Notes under the pieces: model-generated
Database searches by the model: none
Seen by the model: only the letters and a program-made list of their open reading frames with translations
What the model was told of the DNA's origin: nothing
NCBI GenBank assembly: GCA_013054445.1
Contig: JAAMPI010000902.1
Location: 1-23,272, forward strand
Length of the DNA: 23,272 nt
Reading direction: 5' to 3'
DNA from: Cudoniella acicularis
Lineage: Eukaryota; Ascomycota; Leotiomycetes; Helotiales; Helotiaceae
Made by a program: the position numbers and the translations under genes
Part shown: positions 1 to 8,481 of the stretch, piece by piece
Numbering within the stretch: the stretch's first letter is position 1
Layout: each line of letters begins with the position of its first letter

Positions 1-79
1 GCCTGTGCGCAAATTTGACAGTGTCAAAAACGAAGCTTTCCCTCGCTTGCACTCCCCGCTACCCCGCGCACCGATCCAA

Positions 80-1170
80 ATGCCGCCAACCGTGGAGAAA
101 TATAATATATACTTCAATTTTGGCCCGAACGAATCATATTTCTTCAGAGGTATAGCTCAGACTCGAAGGTATGCAACCTCGCAACTCCAGCAGCTCACCC
201 AACTTGAGGCATTGACTAATACTGATCCAGTTGTGGTGATATTGCTGGTCGCAAAGGCGAGTGGATTAAAGACTGGAAGAAATACGACTGCGTGGCATGG
301 AAAGGCGAATTCTATTTCGCATGCCGACGGAGGGATGATTGTGTTAATCACTGTAGTACGTGGATGCGCAAGATCTGCCCTTCCCCATCGTCCACCGTGT
401 GGCTGAATAGTTCACAGAGGTAGTTGTCCCAAACGGAGCTGGTGGAGAATTCAAGACATGGGTGGAAACACGAACATTCGCTCCATTGAGACTTGTCACT
501 GGTGCTGGTCCGGGCAATTGGTTTGCTTGGATGTTACATGGTGATTTTGCAACAGGACCCAATACCCCTGAGGCTATGCGCCAGAGCGCGCGAGCACTCA
601 CGAAGGCATATACAAACATCCGGATTGCGAGTATTGGCGTCGGTAATACTTATCTTTTGATTTGGGAAGATGGATCCATGATATATGAACTCGAGGATAA
701 ATACCCTGAGCTACTTGAAAAGCTTGAAGAGCTTAAGGGAAAGGGAGACGAAGTTTCTGTAAGTGTTCTGTTCTGATTCTACTAAATCTTACTCTTCAGA
801 CACTGATGTAGGCCATGGCCTGAAGTGGGTAGTTATGAATCCGTTTAGAGCTGGCGACTACTTCCTTTATCTCGATAAAGATAAGATGGCATCTTTTCGA
901 GTTTCCGAGAATTTTGGCTCGGAGCTGGAGAAAGCCCTCCATGCCGACGGCATTGACACCAAGGATCTTGTTATCCGAACGGCGGAGGTAGTTGCTCCAG
1001 TCAAGATCCGCCATCTTATTGCCAGTAATATGGTGGCGGTGGCTGAGAAAAATGTCGAGATAAATAGTGATGCGGTTGTGAATGCAGCTACAAAGGTTTT
1101 CAAGACCGCGGTGGTTGTTGTGAAGGCTGGAGCAGTGATTGCTGGAATAGTTGCTTGTACAGTGATGTAG
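80..1170 (+). CDS. Four-exon gene, unrecognised fungal protein (about 299 aa) with repeated aromatic/DG motifs
   Basis: My model has exons 80-168, 231-355, 418-758 and 826-1170, 900 nt in all, which keep one frame and give 299 aa. Introns start GTATGC, GTACGT and GTAAGT and end CAG, CAG and AAG; a CTAAT branch site precedes the first acceptor and a CTGAT lies 19 nt before the last. The start is the first ATG in the opening frame. I do not recognise the family. Three segments look like diverged internal repeats: YNIYFNFGPNESYFF, then IGVGNTYLLIWEDGS followed by a Leu/Glu helix, then VVMNPFRAGDYFLYLDKDK followed by a similar helix. A Cys-rich patch (YDCVAW, FACRRRDDCVNHC) follows the first repeat. 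The last 25 residues are hydrophobic (VVVVKAGAVIAGIV) and could anchor the protein in a membrane. The last acceptor is the least certain part, because the nearer CAG at 797-799 reads straight into a stop. Confidence 0.78.
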
Positions 1171-1517
1171 GACTTTAGTGACTAAGGTTGATGGAGGTCA
1201 GAATGGTTTTATGTGCAGATGTTATAGTTCTTCATTTGTATAGCATCAAATGCTTCATTTTTCTAGTTTGAAATCGTTATTAAATCAACAACTTAAAGTG
1301 TTCCTGAAAACTCCCACACCCGAGTCGTGCTAGAATGTCTTGCATATCCATTAAAACCTGCCTCATAAGACCAAGCTGAACACTAGAAAAATCGAAATCG
1401 CTCGCATATCCTGCCTACTAGACGCAAAGCCAAACACTCCAGCATGCTGACTTAAACGAACGGGCACCATCGAGAACGAGCTTGGCTCTGCTATCATTTT
1501 GGGAAAGTCCCATAAGA
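1171..1517. other. Convergent 3' spacer
   Basis: This spacer lies between the stops of the first gene (+) and the Cys-rich membrane protein gene (-). It is moderately AT-rich and should hold both 3' UTRs. I see no ORF, RNA gene or repeat in it. Confidence 0.6.
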
Positions 1518-2462
1518 TTAAAAATCCGTGTCCTGACCGGTCTTAATGGGGGTTTCTTCAACTTTCACCGGCGGCTTGCTCTCTACCACCTCGGAGCTCG
1601 TTGGCTTTCCGGCTTCTTCTCCACCAGTTCCCGCTTCCGCATCCCCCTGTTTCGCGACCCAAACCTTAACCAAGTCTCTGAAAGGTGGAAAGGTAACGTA
1701 GAGAATGGTGCAGATAATCAGAAAGAGACCAACAACCCCACCTGCAACGATGCCTCCTATCGTGCTAGCAGGCAAGCTTGACTTATTGTCACCTCCGCTC
1801 GCAGCGGCTGTTGATGATGAAGTAGCAGAGGTTGTACTGCTGGCGGAAGTCGATGAGCTTTGGCTTGGTGAAGTTGCGGAAGGAGCAAGCTATTGTACAG
1901 CAGCCTTATTAGTTTTGCAGGGGAAAAGGTTTGAGATGTTAGGTTGTACTTACTGATTGTGCAGCAAGACTTGGAGCAACAGCCGTGTCTGAAGAAAGAC
2001 ACGTCCCATCCTTCAGTCCAACTTGGCCTGCTTCACAACAAAAGTAGTTATTTGAAGCACCAGCAACAAGGGTAGCCATCCACAATGTCCATGTATCATC
2101 GGCGCAGAGAGGTATAGATTGCATAGCGGAAGCACACTGGGTAGCTATGTGAAGACTGTCAGCTGCAGTCCTAAGAAAGATGTGTTTCAGAAAGGCAGCT
2201 TACTTCCAGGACAGCATAGATTATCGGCGAAGCCGTTGCCCATTCTGATACAAGTCAACAAATTTGGACAGCACCATCCTGTACCGCAGGAAGTAGTAAG
2301 TGAAGGACATGTTGATTGACTGAGGGCCCATCCTCCTCCAGCTGCTGAAGCTCGCTGTTCGAGACTTTGCGACACCTCTCTGGCAAGTGGAATGAGTGCT
2401 GCAGCAGGGCAAGCTAAAAGCAAAGCGGCAAGCATCGACACAACCCGAATTGAATAACTCAT
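1518..2462 (-). CDS. Cys-rich secreted/single-pass membrane protein (about 273 aa)
   Basis: Exons (minus) are 2462-2204, 2144-1954 and 1889-1518, 822 nt, 273 aa. Introns are 59 bp (GTAAGC..TAG, with CTGAC 14 nt before the acceptor) and 64 bp (GTAAGT..TAG). Start is ATG at 2462; the frame is open further upstream but has no ATG there. The N-terminus is a clear signal peptide (hydrophobic run VVSMLAALLLACPAAA). The ectodomain carries 12 cysteines in two halves, with motifs GWCCPN, NLCCPG, CADDTWTLW and YFCCEAGQVG. A Ser/Thr-rich stalk follows, then a membrane segment (IGGIVAGGVVGLFLIICTI) and an acidic cytosolic tail of about 55 residues. This layout is common among ascomycete surface proteins and sensor-like proteins; the ligand is unknown. 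An alternative acceptor at 2163 would add six residues (41-bp intron, no good branch site), so I prefer the later one. Confidence 0.88.
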
Positions 2463-3282
2463 ATTTTGAACAAGAGAGTTTGAAAATGTTATTGAATACG
2501 AAATGGTGGAATAGAGTTTCAAAGACTCAGAGACACGCAACGGTTCGGAAGTAACCTAAATCAAAGACATGGAGGACTTTTTAAACGTTGAAGCATAAGC
2601 CTCATTCAGGCTCACTGATATGAGAAATCCCTCGCTCATGTGTGATTGAATGGGATGCGCTTTGGACTCGGTGTAGTATTCTGTTCCGTGTGCTGTGCCG
2701 TGTTTGAGGCTGAGAGGCATAATTATATTGATATTATTGGCAACAATCGAGCTGAACGTGACCATGGTTGCCAATTGGGAGAACCCAAACGATTTTGCGA
2801 CATGCATCTTCTCCAAGGCCTCCAATATTGAAGATGCGTTGTGCTGAGGGAAAAAATCCAATTGAAGCCTGTAGATGGAGGGGGTGAGATGCACTGCCTG
2901 GGGTGGCAACAAAACGTGGCAGCCCTTTCGTGTCGTTTTATTTGGATTGAAATAAGTTGCGACAAGGGTTCTCATAAGCTTTTGAAATGACTGGATAAGG
3001 TTAACCAAAGCAATGCTAGGAAGAATCTAGTGGAGGGGTCAAAAAAAATCAGCCGCAAAGTGTGGCCTATAAACAAGAGCCTCGAGTCTGGAATCTGGAG
3101 TTGGGAAGCTCAACGAAAACGAATCGATAACAAAAAGGTCAAGGAATTGGAGAAAAATCCACCTGAGGGAGATCAAAAAAGATTAATGCGGTCAAGCAAG
3201 ACAATAGCTGTCCCGGGTAACAAAATAGGGAGGTTGGTATAATCCGCCCCCAAACAGGCCCCCCGGTCTGCACAGTCTCAAG
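2463..3282. other. Upstream spacer of the Cys-rich gene
   Basis: This is the 5' flank of the minus-strand Cys-rich gene. It contains one minus-strand open frame, 2556-3008, which I do not accept as a gene because it has no recognisable motif, no splice context and a size near that expected by chance in 23 kb. No RNA gene or clear repeat was seen. Confidence 0.5.
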
Positions 3283-3514
3283 CATGAGTGCGGGTCTACC
3301 CGTGGGTACCCGGGATGATGCTATGGGTTTTACCTAGTAAATATTTTCCGTTACCAAAACCCTATAGACGCCAAAATGCCTAGAGTTTCCGGATATACCT
3401 GGTGTATATATAAAATAAGCTAAATATTTCCTGGTAACCGCCGGGTAAGATCTCCACAAACGGGTCGGGTCACCGCCCGCCTAGCGACCCCCTGGGTAGA
3501 CTCCGGTATACATG
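3283..3514. repeat. GC-rich CGGGT/ACCCG block, possible transposon remnant
   Basis: A GC-rich island sits in AT-rich surroundings. It is packed with CGGGT and ACCCG in both orientations, for example CGGGTCTACCCG and TGGGTACCCGGG at 3291-3314, and CGGGTCGGGT at 3461-3470. The two edges form an imperfect inverted repeat: left CATG..CGGGTCTACCC at 3283-3301, and right, read on the minus strand from 3514, CATG..CCGGAGTCTACCC. Subterminal repeats of this sort are known in some hAT-like elements. No transposase frame and no target-site duplication are visible, so the element type is open. Confidence 0.35.
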
Positions 3515-3544
3515 TGTATGAATCGGGATAGTTAAATTGGTTCA

Positions 3545-3728
3545 GCTGTCTCTGTACTTTCTGTCAAGGCACTTGGTTGTCACCTGAATCTGCACCGACT
3601 CATTCTAGGTTGAAAACATTAAAAACCCAGACACTAATCCACGACTTGTTACTATTAAGTACTGCCACAGCTAAAAACAACAGCAAGTTATTTTGGCCGC
3701 AGAATAGGATTACAAGTACAGAGACAGC
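3545..3728. mobile_element. 184-bp inverted-repeat element, MITE-like
   Basis: GCTGTCTCTGTACTT at 3545-3559 is matched exactly in inverse orientation by AAGTACAGAGACAGC at 3714-3728. The match extends three bases outward (TTC/GAA) if a one-base gap is allowed. The interior has no ORF. A short non-coding unit with terminal inverted repeats fits a non-autonomous DNA transposon. I cannot see a convincing target-site duplication, and a single copy in this window leaves mobility unproven. Confidence 0.5.
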
Positions 3729-4585
3729 GAATTCTTTCCTTGAACAATAATGCGATAGTTATAAAGCATTTGGTGGTTTTTTTACTTGTTAGTTTTAGAA
3801 ATAGTCTAAGCGAAAAGTAACATCGCAAAACATTACCAGCTTTTTGTTTCTTATCAGATTACGACGCACCTTCAGAGATCCAAAATTTTCTTTGCCACAC
3901 TAAAGAAACTGCTTTTCTGGTCTTGATGCTATTGTAAAGGACAATGCCATTGTGCGAGGAAACCTACAAAGAAACTCCCAGATGTCTTGTAACTCTTGTT
4001 TCGAATCTCTGATCGAGTGTCAAGGCTTTCAAGTTTTTGAGACACTAGTGGCTACAGTGAGAGTTCGTTTCAAATGGTTTTAAACACCGAGCGTTGTATA
4101 ATAGCAGAGTTTAGAGCTTGTAACACTTTCTACTCAAGTGTCTTAAACTCTAATGAAAGGAAAGGAGTCGGAGTTTGACTCGAGCGTAGAGAGAGTCTTT
4201 GTAACGTTCTGCTGCACAACATTTTGTTTCTCTTGCTCAAGTTTCGAAGCAAGACATTGTTCCATCTCTCGCTGTTCACAATAAAGGGCAGAGAATATTC
4301 GAGATACAGGTCTCAATCTATTTTTGGATCCCCAATCTAGCACAACACGAACGGTCAATGAAAAATATCGCACAACCTGATATATATAATGGTAGATGAA
4401 TGCAAGAGTGTAAGAGCAGAACATTCCTTTTGACATCTCTGGCAGGGTCGAGCAGTTTTATCATCAACGGAATCCCCACCTTTTTCACATCTTCTATACT
4501 CTTTTCGAAACTCTCCTTTATTTGAGCTATATTTATCAATATCTCAACAATCCCGACAAAGCCCAAAGTACGCATCGACGGCTGA
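3729..4585. other. AT-rich spacer containing the left copy of a duplicated flank
   Basis: No gene is supported here. Positions about 4020-4260 match about 5663-5905 at a distance of about 1.64 kb. The stretch 4435-4605 is open in one + frame but contains no ATG. It runs next to the first decayed family member in a different frame, so it may be leftover 5' sequence of that gene. Confidence 0.55.
4023..4260 (+). repeat. Direct repeat, left copy (flank of decayed family member 1)
   Basis: Shared anchors with the right copy include AGGCTTTCAAGTT (4023-4035 and 5666-5678), AATAGCAGAG, TCTTAAACT and TTGACTCGAG (4175-4184 and 5819-5828). The offset stays at 1643-1644 bp across the repeat, so this is one diverged segmental duplication rather than scattered matches. 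Confidence 0.65.
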
Positions 4586-5357
4586 AAACAATTCCGGAAT
4601 ACTGGTGTCGGATGTGTTCTCTGGCTTCCAACAAAAGGCGACAAAATAGAATGCGACAATCCAAATTGCAAGAGTAAGGCTGAATGGAGCAAGAACAAAT
4701 TCAGCCGATGGAAAAAGAACGAGAAGTTTCCCCCAGTGAGATGGGAGTGGCGTACATTGAGAGAGTACGGCTATGACCACGCAGTCATAGTTTTAACCAT
4801 CCATCCAGATGGTGTGAATGGTGGTAAGAGACCCATGGTCACAGTTGTAAACGTATGCATCTCTCTACCCCACTTACTGAAGGCTCCGTATTTAGATACT
4901 AACAGTGTGTGATTTCTCTAGACTACTGGTTTCGGAGGCATTCGAAGAGGAGAAGCATACAAAAAAGCTGGAAAGGTCTGTTGGGAGATAGACCTCTTCT
5001 CCAAACCTACACTCAAAACCTCATTGTTACAACTCCGAGCAGAGAGTGATAACAGCGAGGACAAATAAGAGAGAAGGACCGCGGGCTGAGAAGTCTATGT
5101 ATAAACTGGAAAAGGACGGAGCACCCATTGGTTGCAAAGCGAAATATTTTATATTGGAACACTGGTGCAAAATCGAGCTTTCTGAGCTTCGAAATTTCAA
5201 GAGTGGTGATCCACCTTATGAGGTTCGATTGACCAAGGAGTCGTATTTTCACCTGTTGGACAGGCTGAACGAAGTGAATAATCTCGAGAAACTGAGCAAG
5301 CCCTTCAAAGAGGAGTTTGTGTCAGTGGAGGACTTGATGAATGGCACGAGTATATGA
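4586..5357 (+). pseudogene. Decayed family member 1 (related to the intact gene at 7500-8481)
   Basis: The frame reading VGCVLWLPTKGDK..ECDNPNC..YGYDHAVIVLTIHP is open from 4586 to 4852. A good intron follows (4853-4921, GTATGC..TAG, with CTAAC before the acceptor), then TTGFGGIRRGEAY until TAA at 5066. The C-terminal third continues in another frame to 5357, with KAKYFILEHW and YEVRLTKESYFHLLDRL. These blocks match the intact relative (CIVWLPPK, GYNHPVIVLKI, KQSYIRLKHTY, YKLRIDQESYGILMQHL) in the same order. Two defects are visible. The core is preceded by TGA at 4583 with no ATG and no AG acceptor between, so it cannot start or be spliced in. A frameshift separates the second and third blocks. 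I see no intron that repairs the shift. It is most likely a pseudogene; sequencing error would need two independent faults. Confidence 0.72.
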
Positions 5358-6248
5358 CGAACGAAACTTAGAAATTGGTCAAGGATTGGATGGAGGGGCC
5401 CTATGAAGAAACGACTGCGGATTGCACATTTTCTTTTGTCATGAATAAATTTTACTAGTATGTACACAAGACATACAGAATAGACAACCGATGTATACAC
5501 AATTGCACCTTTCCACTATACACAGGTAAACTAGCAAAAAGCAGAAGCAAAATAGAGAAAATTCACTTTTATAGCAAAGAGTTTATATACCCTAGTAGTT
5601 CTTGTATTCTGCATAGTATTGATAAACTTTATAAAATATATCACTTAGGGGTTACTCACTTCTCGAGGCTTTCAAGTTCTGAGACAAAATACAATGAGAG
5701 GATGTTTTGGAAGGTCTGAACTGCCGAGACCAACACAGTGCTACAATAGCAGAGCACATGCACGGAATAATTTGTAGTCAAATTTCTTAAACTAACTCAA
5801 AGGAAGCCGATTTTAAAGTTGACTCGAGTGCGACGAAAGTCTTGGGGAGCTGTTGTTGCATAATAGATTGTTCGTCTTAGTTGAGTTCCAATGCAAGACA
5901 TCTCAAGTAGTGGTTGACAATGAAAGCTACCGCCTCCTTGAGCGTGGGTTATTTTGGTATCCGAGCGAGGTCTTTCTAGAAGAAACCGTGTTGGAGCTGC
6001 AAAACTACATAGCGGTCTGTGGGAATTTGAATGAAATGTATACATAATGGTATGAAAATAGATGTTCGTATCAATCGAACAGCTATTCTCAACTCTCGGG
6101 TATCACTATCTCATTGTTCACTTGTTCCTTCAAACGCTTTTAAAAAAGGACTTTCTGTCTAGAACCCACTTTCCCCTTTTCATATATATATATAAACACG
6201 CTGCAGCTCCAAATGGGCGAGTCTGGAAAGAAAGCCAGGTATTAATAA
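5358..6248. other. Spacer between decayed members, with right copy of duplicated flank
   Basis: It holds the right copy of the flank repeat (about 5666-5905). The frame just after it (about 5868-6047) includes VVVDNESYRLLERGL, which resembles the C-terminal block of the gene family (IDQESYGILMQHL), so a further truncated fragment may lie here. The evidence is one short motif. A TATATA-rich tract occurs at 6181-6195. Confidence 0.45.
5666..5905 (+). repeat. Direct repeat, right copy (flank of decayed family member 2)
   Basis: Partner of the repeat at 4023-4260, as shown by conserved anchors in the same order at a constant 1.64-kb offset. Together with the two decayed genes that follow at offsets of 1.62-1.70 kb, it marks a tandem duplication of about 1.65 kb that took in both gene and upstream flank. 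Confidence 0.65.
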
Positions 6249-6981
6249 AATTCGGACAAATGGTGTGAAGCTTCAAAAGCGGAACAGAATCAACAGATAG
6301 GAGTCGGTTCTCTACTATGGCTACTAGAAGCGGACAAACATCCTGTGAAGATTCAATCCGTGGCTTGCGGAAACAAAGAGTGCCAAGACTCCCCGTTGGG
6401 ACTGCGAGCATCCTGGTGCCCGTTGAAGGAACAAGGGTTTGGACATCCTGTAGTTGTGATAGCACTTCATCCTCATGGTATTAATGGCGACAGTAAGGAA
6501 TTTTGCGAGAGTAAGAAATAAAATCTCAAGGCTTCATATTTGTTATCCAGGGAGATTTTCACTGACTGTTGCCTATCTAGTTGACCGGATTTGGAACCTC
6601 GAGTCGAAATGCAATACCTAAGAGTAAGAAAGAAGGCAGACTTCCCTGCGGCGGGGTCGATCTTCTGAGTCATGTCTTGAAGCCTAGCGATAGGGATGAG
6701 GGTGTGGAGGAAGCGGAGACTACCTGCTATCGGTTTGAAGAAGGAGAGATGGATCGTACAGAATGGCATTAGTACAGCCTTCCTCTTCGTATTTTACTCC
6801 TTATAGGGGTAGTAGAGAAAACAAATCCTTCGGTATGCGGCTCGATGAGAAGTATTACCGTATTCTTATAAGGAAAATGGAGGACTTGCCACACGAACTG
6901 AGATTTCAGGAATATGAGGCAACAATTGGGTTCATTCCAGACCAGCCCGCAACTGAGAGGTGGCAGAGAAATTGGGAATAG
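6249..6981 (+). pseudogene. Decayed family member 2 (tandem paralog of member 1)
   Basis: The frame 6249-6518 reads VGSLLWLLEADK..ACGNKEC..GFGHPVVVIALHPHGING, parallel to member 1. An acceptor with CTGAC branch site ends at 6580, followed by TGFG and VDLLS as in member 1 (TGFG, IDLFS), until TAG at 6770 inside the block corresponding to KAKYFILEHW. The C-terminal block (SFGMRLDEKYYRILIRKMEDL) is in another frame and ends at 6981. Defects: no in-frame ATG before the core, no donor that is in phase with the kept acceptor, an in-frame stop at 6770-6772, and a frameshift. An upstream exon is conceivable here because several AGs precede the core, but the later lesions remain. Confidence 0.7.
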
Positions 6982-7499
6982 TGTTAGTTATAAGGAACAG
7001 CAGACTAGAAAGAGCATAATTTATACTAGTTGAGTTCTTAGTAATTTTAGGAAGGCTTCAGCTAACCAATTCTCTACTGTTCTATATCTAGAGGTACCGC
7101 CTTTAAATTTTCGAAATAACACTCGCATCAAAGAGCACAGAAAAGAGCTTGTAATAACTTCAAGTCTTGAGCACAGAGGCGAATAAACATATTTGCCAAA
7201 GTACACTTGAACTTTATATAACTAGACTCATAAAAAGCAGAAGTGAAAAAGAAGCATCGCTCAGCAATAACTCGCTTGCTAGAATTCAGGGGCCACAGCC
7301 TAGAGTTCAGCGTACCGTCGCGAAAATGCAGCGCGCTAGTCCCCGTAATTGAGCCTGAGCCAGCGCTGGGTCGTTCAATGCAATGCTCAACACAACATAA
7401 CAAAACCTCATCATTTCAGGACTCATAATTAACAAAAAAAGAAAGACGAGGAAAATTTCAACAAAAAGCCCAAAATAAATCTAGCTCCCAACACCCCTG
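6982..7499. other. Tail-to-tail spacer
   Basis: The spacer lies between decayed member 2 (+) and the intact relative (-). It is AT-rich and shares a short stretch (AAAAAGCAGAAG near 7225-7236) with the 3' flank of member 1 (near 5535), so the tandem unit may include some 3' sequence. No ORF is convincing. Confidence 0.5.
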
Positions 7500-8481
7500 T
7501 CATCTCACAGACTTCCACCATCGTACCCCCGCAACCAGAACCCCTAACAAAACCGAAACAAGCAACCCAGGCTTTCCCTCGTCATTGTGTTCATCAGGCT
7601 TGCTTCCCGACCTAGTCTGAAAGTCATGGAACCCATCTGTAAGACTCTTCATCTCACGAGGATACGCTCCCGACAAACTCGCAGCTCCACCCCTTTCCCT
7701 CCTCCCCACACTCGCATTCTGCGCCCTAACCGCCTTACTCTCCCCCGCCACCATTCCCATCAACCTCCTCGACGCCATATTCCTCACATCCTCCGTCTCA
7801 ACCCACTCCTCCTTCTTCCGTCTTAGGTGTTGCATTAAAATGCCATAACTTTCCTGGTCAATTCTTAGTTTGTAAGCGCGATATCTTTGCCAGGGTTTGA
7901 AAGTCCGGAGGAGAGAGCAGTGGATGGGGTAGGTGTGTTTGAGACGGATGTAAGATTGCTTGTGCAGTTTTCCGTTTTCGAGATTGAGCTGCGAAAGGTG
8001 CGTTTCTTCGGGTGTTGAGGGCGTGCTGTCAGGGTGGAAGATGGGGATGGAGCCTTGGAGGCGGCGGGTTCGTTGGGCGATATATGATGAGAGGGGGGTG
8101 TCGGTGAATGTTGTTACCTTGTTGAATATTGTTAGTTTATTTTCGTCAAGAGACGGAAAAGGGAGAGGGAGGAAATACACAAGCAATGTCACAAACCAAA
8201 TCCCCGGCCACGAATGATCCTTTCTTTTGCGATATTTTCAGAACGATCACGGGGTGGTTGTAGCCTTCGTCGTTGAGCTCGGAAGGGTAGGTGCACGTGC
8301 TGCAGTTGCATTTGATATTGTCGTTTCCATCATCTTTTGGCGGTAACCATACGATGCATCCTACGCATAGATCGCCGGGTTCGACTCGGGTTCTTTCGTT
8401 GTTGGATCCGGAGCGTTGATGTCGAGTCTCTGATGCTCGGCGAGCTGGAGCCTCGTGATACAGGGAATGTGAGTCTGACAT
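7500..8481 (-). CDS. Intact member of the local gene family; possible PemK/MazF-like fold, tail-anchored
   Basis: Exon 1 is 8481-8197 and exon 2 is 8117-7500, giving about 300 aa. The intron ends CTAAC..ACAAG. The donor is either GTTTGT at 8196 or GTATTT at 8178; both are in phase and differ by six residues. Start is ATG at 8481. After a basic, disordered N-terminus come VGCIVWLPPK, a CNCSTC cysteine cluster, GYNHPVIVLKI, then VTTFTDTPL, IPIF, KQSYIRLKHTYPI and YKLRIDQESYGILMQHL. A low-complexity region and a C-terminal hydrophobic span (GLLVSVLLGVLVAGV) end with a basic tail, suggesting a tail-anchored protein. The same blocks, in the same order, occur in the two decayed copies. No function is known to me. 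The order of blocks (G-I-V-W, then H-P-V-I-V-L, then T-T-F, then a Ser-Tyr-Ile strand and a helix) is like PemK/MazF-fold proteins. That is an untested inference; no catalytic claim is made. Confidence 0.8.

Noticed and set aside
759..799. Intron ending at the CAG at 797-799 in the first gene
   Set aside because: With the GTAAGT donor at 759 it would be only 41 bp and would read into TAG within four codons. The acceptor at 825 keeps the frame and has a well-placed CTGAT.
2556..3008. 150-codon minus-strand open frame upstream of the Cys-rich gene
   Set aside because: It has an internal ATG but no motif, signal or splice context. A frame of this length is expected about once by chance in a window of this size and composition.
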